DNA from: SVQP01 sp045603085
GTDB lineage: Bacteria; Bacillota; Clostridia; Oscillospirales; CAG-272
Direction: 5' to 3'
Length of the DNA stretch: 64,000 nucleotides
Assembly: GCA_045603085.1 (NCBI GenBank)
Contig: JAZULL010000100.1
Location: 1-64,000, forward strand
Shown here: piece after piece, positions 43,174-52,449 of the stretch
Position numbering within the stretch: the stretch's first letter is position 1
How the letters are laid out: every line of letters starts with the position of its first letter
The notes under the pieces: generated by a model
What the model was told of the DNA's origin: nothing
Databases searched by the model: none
The model's input: the letters and a program-made list of their open reading frames with translations, nothing else
Translations under genes and position numbers: made by a program

Positions 43174-43202
43174 ATTATAACGGAGACCGCCGCCTTTTGC
43201 AA
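43174..43202 (-). promoter_or_regulatory. Promoter of the GNAT gene
   Basis: Minus strand TTGCAA (43202-43197), 17-bp spacer, TATAAT (43179-43174). Confidence 0.7.
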
Positions 43203-43240
43203 GTTTTTTCGCAAAATTCCCGAAAATATTATCTACGGGC

Positions 43241-43269
43241 ATGACAAGCGGCTAAGTTTGTGATATAAT
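43241..43269 (+). promoter_or_regulatory. Promoter of the pre-ATP-grasp/murE2 operon
   Basis: ATGACA (43241-43246), 17-bp spacer, TATAAT (43264-43269); SD aaaggag follows. Confidence 0.75.
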
Positions 43270-43298
43270 AGATGAGATATCACCGAAAGGAGAACGCG

Positions 43299-43685
43299 AT
43301 GCATCAGCTGGAAAACGTTTTAGTCCCTGTCATGCTGGGAAATTCCATACAAGCCCCTCTGCTTGCGCGCCGTCTTTGGCGAAAATATCGCGTGGTCTCC
43401 CACGTGTTTGCATCTCACCCCTTCTGGCTGTGCCACCTTTTACACTACGTGCGCGTAGTGCGCCTGCCCGACTACATGCAGGGAGAGTTGCTTTGGTGCG
43501 ATTTGCGCGAATTTGCCGAGCAATATCCCGATCTTTTGTTTTGTCTGATCCCCTGCGACGATGCGGCTCGGCATTTCTGCTATGCACATGCCACCGAGAT
43601 CGAGCCCTACTATATGACGGTGCTGCCCGAGCAGCTGAGCGCCGACACCCTGCCCTATCTTTGTAAGGAGGAGCTCCCTATATGA
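43299..43685 (+). CDS. Stand-alone pre-ATP-grasp domain protein
   Basis: 128 residues. The start LVPVMLGNSIQAPLLARRLWRKY, the strand VVSHVF and later LLFCLIPCDDAARHF match in order the N-terminal (pre-ATP-grasp) domain of D-aspartate ligase-like carboxylate-amine ligases (pattern V-x-P-V-x-x-G-x-x-x-x-x-x-x-x-A-R). The sequence stops where the ATP-grasp catalytic core would begin, so it cannot be a complete ligase. Start at 43299 by SD. It overlaps the MurE-like ligase gene by 4 nt (ATGA), which suggests the two proteins work together. Function unknown. Confidence 0.6.
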   Translation: MHQLENVLVPVMLGNSIQAPLLARRLWRKYRVVSHVFASHPFWLCHLLHYVRVVRLPDYMQGELLWCDLREFAEQYPDLLFCLIPCDDAARHFCYAHATEIEPYYMTVLPEQLSADTLPYLCKEELPI

Positions 43686-45175
43686 AGCTTTCAGAGCTGT
43701 TACAGCATATTCCGCACGTCGACGGCACACAGCTGACCTACGTCAAGCCCTATCCCGTGCCCGACGCGGATATCTCCTATATTTGCCACGACTCGCGCAA
43801 GGCGGGCCCCGACTGTCTGTTCGTTTGCATTCGCGGCTACGTCAGCGACGGACATGCCTGGGCCGCCGCGGCCTATCAGAACGGCGCGCGCGCCTTTGTG
43901 GCCGAGCAGCCGCTGGATCTGCCCGACGACGCCTTTGTGGCCTGCTGTCCCGACACCAGAATTGCCTTGGCCGCGCTGGCCGCCGCCATTTACGGGCATC
44001 CCACCGATAAGCTGCACGTCATCGGCATCACCGGCACCAAGGGAAAGACCAGCACCGCACTCATGATCCACCGCATGCTGGACGCCATGGATCAGCCCGG
44101 CGGTTACATAGGCACAAACGGCGTGGATTTCTGCGGCCGCCACTACGCCACGGTCAATTCCACCCCCGAGAGTCTGGATCTGCACGATTACATGGCGCAG
44201 ATGGTGGAAAGCGGCGTCAGATACGTGGTCATGGAGGTGTCCTCGCAGGCGCTCAAGCTGTCGCGCGTGTACGGCATTCCCTTTGAGATCTGCGTGTTTA
44301 CCAATCTCTATCCCGACCACATCGGCGGCGTGGAGCATGCCGATATGGCAGAATACATGGCTTGCAAAAAGGCCTTGTTTGACTTCCCCGACATCCGTCA
44401 CATCATTGCCAACCGCGACGACCCCGCCTTTGGATATATGACCGCCGACACGGGTGCCCCCGTCACCACCTACGGCCTGCAGGCTGCATGCGATTGGCAT
44501 GCCGACAATTTGTCTGCACAGCTTTGCTACCGCGTGCCCGGTACGGCCTTTTGCGCACACACCCCCGACGGCATTGACCTGCCCATGCAGATCCCCTTCC
44601 CGGGCGATTACAGCGTCTACAACGCGCTTTGCGCGCTGGCTGTGTGCGATAAGCTGGGACTGGACGTCAAGGCCTGCGCCGCCTCCTTAGCGCACGTGCG
44701 CATTGCGGGTCGCTTTGAGCCGGTCTTCCTTGCAAGCCGACCCGACACCACGTTTATCATTGACTACGCGCACAACGGCGCTTCGCTTCGCGCCGTGCTG
44801 ACCTCACTCAAGAAATACAAGCCGCGCAGACTGATCTGCCTGTTTGGCTCGGTGGGCGGCCGCACGCAGATGCGCCGCGGCGAGCTGGGCGCGGTGGCAA
44901 GCGAGCTTTGTGATCTTTCGATCCTGACCTCAGACAACCCCGGCAACGAGGATCCGAGTGCCATTCTTGCCGACATTGCCGCGGCCTTTACCCACGATCG
45001 CTACGTCTGCATCCCCGACCGCCGCGAGGCCATTGCCTACGCCGCCAAGATCGCCAAAAAGGGCGACGTGGTAGTGCTGGCCGGCAAGGGACACGAGACC
45101 TACCAGCTTGTCCGCGGCAAGTATCTCCCCTTCTCGGAGCGCGAGATCTTGCTGGAGATAGACCGAACACTGTAA
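43682..45175 (+). CDS. Second MurE-like Mur ligase (MurE2)
   Basis: 497 residues, complete three-domain Mur ligase: P-loop GITGTKGKTST near residue 117, central domain with NSTPESLDLHDYMAQM, VMEVSSQALKL, NLYPDHIGG, and C-terminal DYAHNGASLRAVL, FGSVGGRTQMRRGELG. The amino-acid specificity loop reads TSDNPGNEDP; the usual DAP-type motif is DNPR. The canonical MurE of the window (52450-53967) has ADNSRTE. It therefore probably adds a different residue or acts on another substrate. Coupled to the pre-ATP-grasp protein. Confidence 0.85.
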   Translation: MKLSELLQHIPHVDGTQLTYVKPYPVPDADISYICHDSRKAGPDCLFVCIRGYVSDGHAWAAAAYQNGARAFVAEQPLDLPDDAFVACCPDTRIALAALAAAIYGHPTDKLHVIGITGTKGKTSTALMIHRMLDAMDQPGGYIGTNGVDFCGRHYATVNSTPESLDLHDYMAQMVESGVRYVVMEVSSQALKLSRVYGIPFEICVFTNLYPDHIGGVEHADMAEYMACKKALFDFPDIRHIIANRDDPAFGYMTADTGAPVTTYGLQAACDWHADNLSAQLCYRVPGTAFCAHTPDGIDLPMQIPFPGDYSVYNALCALAVCDKLGLDVKACAASLAHVRIAGRFEPVFLASRPDTTFIIDYAHNGASLRAVLTSLKKYKPRRLICLFGSVGGRTQMRRGELGAVASELCDLSILTSDNPGNEDPSAILADIAAAFTHDRYVCIPDRREAIAYAAKIAKKGDVVVLAGKGHETYQLVRGKYLPFSEREILLEIDRTL

Positions 45176-45180
45176 ACAGA

Positions 45181-45212
45181 ATCCCCCCTCTGCCATGCGG
45201 CAGAGGGGGGAT
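45181..45212. terminator. Bidirectional terminator between murE2 and ftsZ
   Basis: Perfect 14-bp stem ATCCCCCCTCTGCC / GGCAGAGGGGGGAT with atgc loop, then cgttttatta. A small tandem duplication (ttatactcgga twice, 45219-45241) follows. Confidence 0.88.
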
Positions 45213-45241
45213 CGTTTTATTATACTCGGATTATACTCGGA

Positions 45242-46345
45242 TTACTTTCTGGTGCCGGACTTGAACATGGACAGCATATCGTCCAGATCATCGTCGGGAG
45301 TGCTGGTCTTGGGCTCTTCCTTTGCAGGAACTGCCTTAGCCTCTCTCTTGGGCTCCAGGGAGATCTTACCGGGATTCTTGTTGTCATCCTTCTTATCGAA
45401 GCCGGTAGCGATGATGGTGATCTTCATCTCGTCTTCCAGTTCAGGATCGAAGCCTACGCCCCAAATAACGCTTGCGTCGGGATGTGCCTCGTTGGCGATC
45501 ATGGTGGAAGCCAGATCCACGTCCTCCAGACCTACGTCGGGAGATACCATGATGCTGATCAGAACGCCGCGAGCGCCCTTGATGGAGGACTCGAGCAGCG
45601 GGCTGGAGATAGCAGCGCGAGCTGCCTGCTCTGCCTTATCCTTACCGGTAGCCGAGCCAAGACCCATGTGTGCATAGCCTGCGCCCTTCATGACGGAGGT
45701 AACGTCAGCAAAGTCAAGGTTGATGAACAGGGACTCGTTTACAAGGTCGGAAACGCTCTTAACACCGCGGTGCAGAACGTTATCGGCGATCTCGAATGCG
45801 TTGGCAAGGGTGATTCTGGTGTCGGTAACCTGCTTGAGCTTTTCGTTGGGGATTACGATCAGAGAGTCAACGTACTGGCTCAGCTCGGCAATACCGGCCT
45901 CAGCCTGTGCTGCTCTGCGAGCACCCTCAAATGCGAAGGGCTTGGTTACGATACCAATGGTCAGAATGTCCATCTCGTGTGCAACACGTGCAACAACGGG
46001 AGCCGCACCGGTGCCGGTACCGCCGCCCATACCTGCGGTTACGAACACCATGTCGGTGCCCTGCAGGAACTTCTTAATCTCATCAAGGGATTCCTCTGCT
46101 GCACGTGCACCGATCTGAGGATTGGAGCCTGCGCCGAAACCCTTGGTCAGCTTTTCGCCGATCACCAGCTGGGTTGCTGCTTCGGATCTGCGAAGTGCCT
46201 GTCTGTCAGTGTTAATGGACACGAATTCTACGCCGCGGATGTGGCTGGAGATCATTCTGTTAACAGCGTTATTTCCGCCGCCGCCAACACCGATAACCTT
46301 AATATTTACGCCACAATCATAGGTATCGTCATGTTCAAAAGTCAT
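45242..46345 (-). CDS. ftsZ: Cell division GTPase FtsZ
   Basis: 367 residues. IKVIGVGGGGNNAVNRM at the N-terminus, tubulin signature GGGTGTGAAPVVA near 107, DLVNESLFINLDFADV, and a conserved acidic C-terminal peptide (DDLDDMLSMFKSGTRK) for partner binding. It polymerises into the division ring. Start at 46345 with GGAGGG 8 nt upstream; the longer open frame has no SD. Last gene of the dcw cluster, with its own promoter. Confidence 0.97.
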   Translation of the reverse strand: MTFEHDDTYDCGVNIKVIGVGGGGNNAVNRMISSHIRGVEFVSINTDRQALRRSEAATQLVIGEKLTKGFGAGSNPQIGARAAEESLDEIKKFLQGTDMVFVTAGMGGGTGTGAAPVVARVAHEMDILTIGIVTKPFAFEGARRAAQAEAGIAELSQYVDSLIVIPNEKLKQVTDTRITLANAFEIADNVLHRGVKSVSDLVNESLFINLDFADVTSVMKGAGYAHMGLGSATGKDKAEQAARAAISSPLLESSIKGARGVLISIMVSPDVGLEDVDLASTMIANEAHPDASVIWGVGFDPELEDEMKITIIATGFDKKDDNKNPGKISLEPKREAKAVPAKEEPKTSTPDDDLDDMLSMFKSGTRK

Positions 46346-46399
46346 TTGTTTTGCCCTCCCGAAATTTATATCAGTATTTTTATTTTTTTGGCCGTAAAG

Positions 46400-46434
46400 C
46401 ACAAGACCTTGTGTCCCGTGGGCAAAATGAGCCC
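46400..46434 (-). promoter_or_regulatory. Two hairpins in the ftsZ leader
   Basis: CACAAG-gt-CTTGTG (46400-46413) and GGGCTC-attt-GCCC-type stem (46420-46434) lie between the ftsZ promoter and SD. Role unknown. Confidence 0.4.
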
Positions 46435-46452
46435 AACATGTGCTTTATATAT

Positions 46453-46481
46453 ATAATATAACAAACTTTCAAATAATTCAA
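46453..46481 (-). promoter_or_regulatory. ftsZ promoter
   Basis: Minus strand TTGAAT (46481-46476), 17-bp spacer, TATTAT (46458-46453). Confidence 0.65.
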
Positions 46482-46543
46482 GAGGTTTCGCAAAAAAACT
46501 TTCAAAAATTTATGAAAAATTCACATTTTTCCCTCGCTAAAGA

Positions 46544-46573
46544 CTACGACATTGTCGTATGACAATGTCGTAG
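46544..46573 (-). terminator. Perfect palindromic hairpin after ftsQ
   Basis: CTACGACATTGTC-atac-GACAATGTCGTAG, 13 bp, starting 3 nt after the ftsQ stop; only a weak T-run (tcttta) follows on the minus strand. It could end or attenuate the mraZ-ftsQ transcript. Confidence 0.6.
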
Positions 46574-46576
46574 CGG

Positions 46577-47485
46577 TTATTCCCATATTTCGTCCAGGTC
46601 AATTTGGTCTGCAGGGCGCACGTAAGGCACGCTCGCACCCACGTCCACGATATATTTCTGTCCTGCATCGGTGGGCTTTTCGGCAAGCATCTGCTTGGCC
46701 AGCGTCATTTTCTGCGCAAACTCGGTGGCATTTTTGACGCGTCCGAATCGGATCTGCCACGTGCTGTTCACCGTCACGCGCACGTCAAACTTGTTCTCCA
46801 GCGAAACGGCTGTCAGCGAGTCGGCATAGTCCGACTGAGCCAGATAACCGAGAAATTCGGTGATATAAGCGAAGTCGGCTTCGGTTTTAGTGCTCTCCTC
46901 GTCCTCCTCATCGGTAAAGCGCAGCGAGCTCGCTCTACCCGGTTGGGTCTTGGAAAGCTCGGGCTCGGGCAACGAGAGCCTGACGTATCCGCGCTCGGCA
47001 TAAGGGGTGCTGTCCTGCCCTGCATCCACAATGCGCAGATCCCCCGCCACCAGCATCCAACCTGCATGCGGCTTACCGCTCAGCTCGGTCTCATACGGGA
47101 AATAAAACAGCGGAGCTTGCTCCTTTACGCTGACGCGCAGCGTGCCCGGGAAGGCATAGCGCACCTCTGCACTCTCCAAGTACAGCAGCTTGTCCAGCAG
47201 CTGCTGCTCACCGCGTCCCAGCACGGCAGGCAGTATCGGATTGAGGGCACGCGATTGCAGAGCGTCTGCGATTTCTTCATTGGTATAATGCGAATCGTTT
47301 TGCTCAACCTCCACCCGCAAGACCGGGAATAGCACGAGCACAAGCAAGAGCAGTGCAAGCACGGCCAGCACACCGCCAAGCACGGCAACCCTTTTGATCA
47401 CGGTCTGCTTTTGCTCGGGCGTATAATTCTTGTGCGGCAACCGCTCCAAAACGGCCTCCCACCATTGCTTCAGCTTCTCCATCAT
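46577..47485 (-). CDS. ftsQ: Cell division protein FtsQ/DivIB
   Basis: 302 residues: cytoplasmic N-terminus, one membrane helix (VAVLGGVLAVLALLLLVLVLF), then a POTRA domain (LRVEVEQNDSHYTNEEIADAL, LESAEVRYAFPGTLRVSVKEQAP) and the beta domain. It scaffolds FtsL/FtsB in the divisome. It overlaps murG by 4 nt. Note an insert of charged residues (DEEDEESTKTEAD) in the beta domain. Confidence 0.87.
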   Translation of the reverse strand: MMEKLKQWWEAVLERLPHKNYTPEQKQTVIKRVAVLGGVLAVLALLLLVLVLFPVLRVEVEQNDSHYTNEEIADALQSRALNPILPAVLGRGEQQLLDKLLYLESAEVRYAFPGTLRVSVKEQAPLFYFPYETELSGKPHAGWMLVAGDLRIVDAGQDSTPYAERGYVRLSLPEPELSKTQPGRASSLRFTDEEDEESTKTEADFAYITEFLGYLAQSDYADSLTAVSLENKFDVRVTVNSTWQIRFGRVKNATEFAQKMTLAKQMLAEKPTDAGQKYIVDVGASVPYVRPADQIDLDEIWE

Positions 47486-48621
47486 GCGCGTGTTCCCTTC
47501 TTTTGCAGAAGCTTTTCCACCTCTTCCAGAATATCGCGGTTGGCATCGGGGCAGGAGAATTTGGCAATATTGGTACGCAGGAACATACGTTTTTCATCGT
47601 TTTCCAAAAGCTCGGTCACACGGGCCTGCAGACCGCCATCCGCATAATCGCTTTCACGGGCATATACCGCCGCGCCGGCATCTCCCAGAGCCTTGGCATT
47701 CTTGTACTGATGGTCGTCTGCCACGTTGGGAGACGGGATCAGGATAGCCGCCTTATGCATCAGCGCAAGCTCGGAGACCGTCATAGCTCCCGCGCGGGAA
47801 ATGACGATATCGGCCGCCGCCATCTGCTCGGGCATATCGTATATGTATTCCGAAACGCGCACGTTTTCAAGGCTGTCAAGGCCCGCCTGCGCATATTTCT
47901 GCTTGTATTCCTCGTAATAATTCTTACCCGTTGCAGTCACGAAGAGCACGTCGGGGTTGTCCTTAGCCATAGCAGAGATCATCTCGAACACGTATCTGTT
48001 GACCATCATCGCACCGCGGCTTCCGCCCACAGCCAGCACTGCCTTGCGGTATTTGCCCGCAACGCCGAGCTGTTCTCTGGCCTTCGCCCCGTCGCAGGTG
48101 CGGAAGCCGGACAGCAGAGGGTTGCCCACAACGCGCGTTTTTTCGGGTCTTGCGAACCTTTGCGCGGCATCCGGGAAGTTGACAAGGATGGTATCCACCT
48201 TGTCCCTGACCTGCATCAGCGCCTTTCCGGGCAGGGCGTTTGATTCATGCACCAACGTAGGTACACCCATGCGCGAGCCTGCTGCCAGCAGCGGCCAGCT
48301 TGCATAACCACCCGTGCCGATAATGATATCGGGGCGGAATTTCCCGATCAGCTTTTTGGCCTGGCGCTGCGAGACTGCCATCAGCACAGCCGTGCGGACG
48401 TTACCGGGATGGAAGATGGGAGAGCGCATGCCGCAGATGTCGATGCTGTAAAGCTCTTTGTACTGCGTGCGCGAGATCAGCTCCTTGGCCTTATCCGAGC
48501 GCTCGGTGGATGCGGCAAATGCAATGTTTGCATCCGGATATTTACTCTTGATTGTATCGGCAATCGCAATGGCGGGATTGACGTGTCCTGCCGTGCCGCC
48601 GCCTGTGATCAGAATATTCAT
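47482..48621 (-). CDS. murG: UDP-GlcNAc:undecaprenyl-PP-MurNAc-pentapeptide GlcNAc transferase
   Basis: 379 residues, GT28. GGGTAGHVNPAIAIAD at the N-terminus, VHESNALPGKAL, VGGSRGAMMVN, and SRAGAMTVSELALMHKAAILIPSP near 275. It forms lipid II at the inner leaflet. In the dcw cluster between ftsW and ftsQ. Confidence 0.96.
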   Translation of the reverse strand: MNILITGGGTAGHVNPAIAIADTIKSKYPDANIAFAASTERSDKAKELISRTQYKELYSIDICGMRSPIFHPGNVRTAVLMAVSQRQAKKLIGKFRPDIIIGTGGYASWPLLAAGSRMGVPTLVHESNALPGKALMQVRDKVDTILVNFPDAAQRFARPEKTRVVGNPLLSGFRTCDGAKAREQLGVAGKYRKAVLAVGGSRGAMMVNRYVFEMISAMAKDNPDVLFVTATGKNYYEEYKQKYAQAGLDSLENVRVSEYIYDMPEQMAAADIVISRAGAMTVSELALMHKAAILIPSPNVADDHQYKNAKALGDAGAAVYARESDYADGGLQARVTELLENDEKRMFLRTNIAKFSCPDANRDILEEVEKLLQKKGTRA

Positions 48622-48633
48622 AGCGTTCTCCCA

Positions 48634-49923
48634 TTACTTTTTTTGATAAGAATACCGCGAGATCGAGAGAATAATACCCATCTCAAAGATCTGCAGGGCG
48701 AGTGCCGTACCTCCCGAAGAGAAGAACGGCAAGGAAATGCCCGTGTTGGGCATGGAATTGGTCACAACCGCGATGTTAAGCAGGGTCTGCAGTGCGACCT
48801 TGGTGGTCAGACCGTAGACGGTCAGCGCGCAGAAGCGATCGGGAGCATTGGCCGCGATCTTATAGCCGCGCCACACCAGCAAAATAACAAGTGTCATGAA
48901 GATCAGCACGCCAAGCATGCCAAGCTCCTCACAAAGAATGGTAAAGATAAAGTCGTTCTGGGGCTGAGAAACGTAACCGTATTTCTGCTGGCTCATGCCG
49001 AGTCCTCGCCCGAAAAAGCCACCCGAGCCGATGGCGTAGAGTCCCTGTAGGGTCTGCCATGCCTCACCCAGCGGGTCGACCTTATCAATATTGATCCAGG
49101 TGTCAATTCTCTTTCTGGCATACTCCGAGAACAGCAGTACCACGCTGACCAGCGAAACACCCACCGCGCCAAGGGCCGCGAACCACTTGAGCTTAGTGCC
49201 GCCCAGATACATGACCGTGATGCCCAGAATGCCCAGAATGATCAGACCCGACAAATGCTTTTCCAGCATAACAAGTCCGCAGATGATGCCGATGATGATA
49301 GCAGGGCCAAGCACACCGTAGGTAAAGTGACCGCCGAATTTCTGCACCGTATTGATCTCTTTTTGATATTTGGACATAAACAGCGCCAAGAACATGATCA
49401 AGGCCATTTTGGCAATTTCGGAGGGCTGGATGGTAATAAATCCGCCAATCGAGATCCAACGGTTTGCGCCGCCGAACACCGTGCCGTAAATCAGCACAGC
49501 CACCAGAAGCACGACCGAGCCCGCATAGGCGCAAATAGCAAAGAACTTCCAGAACCAGGGGCGTGCCAGCAGAACAAAGGGAACCGTCATAGCCATCGCC
49601 AGCGCCAGATACATCAGATGCCTTTTGATAAAATAGGTGGAGTCGTCGTGATACTGCGCGGCGTAGATCGAGCTTGCGCTGTAGGCCATGATAATGCCGT
49701 ACAGAATCAATCCTGCCACGATCAGCAAGAACCATACGTCAATGCCGCCGCGGGTCAGCACACCCGGCTCGGGCAGAGGCTCGCCGTGAATTTTCTTTTG
49801 ATAGATGGGATCCTCAGGCTCAAGCAGAGCGTCCTGCTTTTCGTTGAAGCGGTCGCCAAGCTCCTCGCCCTTCAGCTTCAGGGCGCGCTTGAATCTCTCC
49901 CAGTACACTTGATACTTTTTCAC
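48634..49923 (-). CDS. ftsW: SEDS peptidoglycan polymerase FtsW/SpoVE
   Basis: 429 residues. About ten membrane helices of the SEDS family with WISIGGFITIQPSEIAKMALIMFLA, GFFGRGLGMSQQKYGYVSQPQNDFIFTILCEELG and NTGISLPFFSSGGTA. It polymerises glycan strands with a class B PBP. A cytoplasmic N-terminal extension of about 60 residues rich in charges precedes the first helix. Located where ftsW/spoVE is expected in the dcw cluster. Confidence 0.93.
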   Translation of the reverse strand: MKKYQVYWERFKRALKLKGEELGDRFNEKQDALLEPEDPIYQKKIHGEPLPEPGVLTRGGIDVWFLLIVAGLILYGIIMAYSASSIYAAQYHDDSTYFIKRHLMYLALAMAMTVPFVLLARPWFWKFFAICAYAGSVVLLVAVLIYGTVFGGANRWISIGGFITIQPSEIAKMALIMFLALFMSKYQKEINTVQKFGGHFTYGVLGPAIIIGIICGLVMLEKHLSGLIILGILGITVMYLGGTKLKWFAALGAVGVSLVSVVLLFSEYARKRIDTWINIDKVDPLGEAWQTLQGLYAIGSGGFFGRGLGMSQQKYGYVSQPQNDFIFTILCEELGMLGVLIFMTLVILLVWRGYKIAANAPDRFCALTVYGLTTKVALQTLLNIAVVTNSMPNTGISLPFFSSGGTALALQIFEMGIILSISRYSYQKK

Positions 49924-49955
49924 GGTCTCACCTCCTCTTTATGAATATAATCGGT

Positions 49956-50999
49956 TTAAATCAGGACAGTCAGTCCGGCGACCACGCACAGAAGTGCGGT
50001 CACGATGCAAAAGATCAGCACGATCTTTTTCTCGCTCCAGCCGCACTTTTCAAAGTGATGGTGCAGGGGCGCCATTTTGAAAAGTCTTTTGCCGTGCGTC
50101 AGCTTGAAGTACAGGATCTGGAACAGGCTGGACAGCATTTCGGCTACGTACACAAAGCCCGCGATGATGACAGCCAGCTCCATGTGCGCCATGAATGCAC
50201 AACCCATCAGCACGCCGCCGATAAACAGCGAGCCGGTGTCCCCCATGAACACACGGGCGGGATAATGGTTGAACAAAAGGAATGCACAAACAGCGCCAAA
50301 CAGCGCCGCGCTGACCACGCCAAGACCGCTGTTCTCTGCGATCACGGCCATGATGCAAAGGAAAAGCGTTACGACCGCTGTGATGCCCGAGGCAAGGCCG
50401 TCGATGCCGTCGGTCAGATTGGTGGCATTGACAAAGCCTGCGATGACCACGATATAAATGGGATATGCAAGCCAGCCGAGCCCAATGCTGATATTGGTAA
50501 AGGGGATGAGCAGATCGGTGTGCAGATTGCCGGTAATGGCCATCATTGCCACGTAAGCCGCCGCAAATACCAGCTGCAAAAACAGCTTCTGCCATGCGCG
50601 CAATCCCTGATTCTGCTTCTTGAGCAGCTTGCAATAGTCGTCCACAAAGCCGATGGCGGCATTGAAAACGCCGAGCAGCAGCGTCAGCGCAAGCGGGATC
50701 AGCGTGCGCGAGGATTCACTTCCCCCAAGCACCAGACACAGCACCGACCAGACCGCCAGCACCAGCAAAAACGCGGGGATAAAGCCGATACCGCCCATGG
50801 TGGGGGTTCCTTGCTTGTTCCCGTGCCACGCAGGTCCCAGCTCATAGATGCTTTGTCCGATCTTTTTGGCTCTGAGCACGGGGATCAAAAAATACAAGGT
50901 GACTGCACTGATCACAAATACCGCAAACGCCACAAGCAGGGATTCTGTGGCAATGGCTTCATTCATACCCATCTGACTTCCAAACAACTTAAAAAGCAT
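49956..50999 (-). CDS. mraY: Phospho-MurNAc-pentapeptide translocase
   Basis: 347 residues with about ten membrane helices. HGNKQGTPTMGGIGF near residue 60, the catalytic Asp pair in GFVDDYCKLLKKQNQGL, NLTDGIDGLASG, GDTGSLFIGG and the HHHFEKCGWSE end. It makes lipid I. Preceded by murF, followed 32 nt later by ftsW; murD, which usually sits in this gap, is absent. Confidence 0.96.
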   Translation of the reverse strand: MLFKLFGSQMGMNEAIATESLLVAFAVFVISAVTLYFLIPVLRAKKIGQSIYELGPAWHGNKQGTPTMGGIGFIPAFLLVLAVWSVLCLVLGGSESSRTLIPLALTLLLGVFNAAIGFVDDYCKLLKKQNQGLRAWQKLFLQLVFAAAYVAMMAITGNLHTDLLIPFTNISIGLGWLAYPIYIVVIAGFVNATNLTDGIDGLASGITAVVTLFLCIMAVIAENSGLGVVSAALFGAVCAFLLFNHYPARVFMGDTGSLFIGGVLMGCAFMAHMELAVIIAGFVYVAEMLSSLFQILYFKLTHGKRLFKMAPLHHHFEKCGWSEKKIVLIFCIVTALLCVVAGLTVLI

Positions 51000-51015
51000 T
51001 TTTCTCTCCCTCGTT

Positions 51016-52443
51016 TTATCTGTTCAAATAATCCTTTGTCATCTCGTAAACCTGCTCAAGCGCGACACCGCGGCTGGCCTTGAACAGCACCGCGTCACCG
51101 CCCTGCAAAAGCTCGCAAAGCTTGCCGGCGGCCTCTTGCTTTGCATTCTCGCCCTCAAAGGCGTAAACCCTGCAGGCGTTGCCTGCGCCTTTGGCAATTT
51201 CGGCGCCAAGCTCGCCCACCGTGATCACCACGTCAGCCATGGTTGCGGCAAGCGCACCCGTCGCGCGATGCATCTGCACGGTATTCTCACCAAGCTCCAG
51301 CATATCGCCAAGCACCGCAATGCGGCGACCTTCGATTTGCAGAGCATGCAGAGTTTCCAGCGCGGCCTTCATGGATTCGGGACTTGCATTATAGCAATCA
51401 CACAACAGCGTTGTATTCCCCACGCGCTCGATCTGCTGGCGCATGGGCATGCCCGAAAAGGCCAGAATCCCCTCCCTTATCTGTGCATCGGACAGATGGA
51501 AGATCTTGCCCGTGACAGCCGCGAACATAGCCGCCATGACCATGTGGCGCCCCAGCGCGGGCACTACGATATCGGCACGGACCTCATGTCTTGTATGCAG
51601 ATCAAAAACGGTACGCCCGTCCGCGGTATAGCGGATGTTTTCCGCGCGCACGTCAGCCTCGGGATTATCGATGCCGATATACAGAGTTCTTCTGCCCTCG
51701 GCATACTTCCCTGCCAACAGCGGCTCATCGGCGTTGAGCAGCAGATATCCGCCGTGTCGCAGACCTTCCGCCACCTCCAGCTTGGCCCGAGCGATATTTT
51801 CACGCGTGCCGAGGTGCTCAAGATGCGAAGAGCCGATATTGGTGATCATGGCCACGGTGGGACACGCCGTGCGGCTCATGCGCGAGATCTCCCCCAGCGC
51901 ACTCATACCCATTTCGAGCACGGCGGCACGGTGGTGTGCACCTGCCTCCATCAGCGACATGGGCATGCCGATCTCGCTGTTGAAATTACCCTTTGCGGCA
52001 TACAGATTCAGCCCCTGATCCAGCACCGACGCCACCATGGTCTTGGTGGTGCTCTTGCCTACGCTGCCCGTGATGGCAACCGTTTTCATGGGGTCGTTCT
52101 GTCCGAATTTTTCCACTCTGTAATTCTTGGCCAGCTTGCAAAAGGCCGCCACGCTGTCCTCTACCACAGCCGCTCCCACGGTTTTGGCATGGATGTCCTG
52201 CGGCACGTACTCGCAAAGAATGCATCTGCATCCCGCCGCGATGACCTGGCCGATATAATCGTGTCCGTCCACGCGCTCACCGCGAATGGCAACGAACATG
52301 GTATCCTTGTCTGCTTCTCTGGAGTCGGTGCAAATATATGAAAATTCCACGCCTGCATTGCCCGTAAAATCGTACAGCTCGCCGCCACAGTATTCTGCCG
52401 CCTGCGCAAGATTCATCGGTTGCATTCCAAGCCTGATTTTCAT
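51016..52443 (-). CDS. murF: UDP-MurNAc-tripeptide:D-Ala-D-Ala ligase
   Basis: 475 residues. N-terminal domain with YICTDSREADKDTMFVAIRG, P-loop ITGSVGKSTTKTM near 118, NSEIGMPMSLM, VLEMGMSALGEISRM, and the C-terminal DCYNASPESMKAALETL. It adds D-Ala-D-Ala to the UDP-tripeptide. Several starts are possible: GTG 52449 lies 5-6 nt from GGAG, ATG 52443 about 11 nt. It begins right after the murE stop. Confidence 0.94.
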   Translation of the reverse strand: MKIRLGMQPMNLAQAAEYCGGELYDFTGNAGVEFSYICTDSREADKDTMFVAIRGERVDGHDYIGQVIAAGCRCILCEYVPQDIHAKTVGAAVVEDSVAAFCKLAKNYRVEKFGQNDPMKTVAITGSVGKSTTKTMVASVLDQGLNLYAAKGNFNSEIGMPMSLMEAGAHHRAAVLEMGMSALGEISRMSRTACPTVAMITNIGSSHLEHLGTRENIARAKLEVAEGLRHGGYLLLNADEPLLAGKYAEGRRTLYIGIDNPEADVRAENIRYTADGRTVFDLHTRHEVRADIVVPALGRHMVMAAMFAAVTGKIFHLSDAQIREGILAFSGMPMRQQIERVGNTTLLCDCYNASPESMKAALETLHALQIEGRRIAVLGDMLELGENTVQMHRATGALAATMADVVITVGELGAEIAKGAGNACRVYAFEGENAKQEAAGKLCELLQGGDAVLFKASRGVALEQVYEMTKDYLNR

Positions 52444-52449
52444 AGTCAC

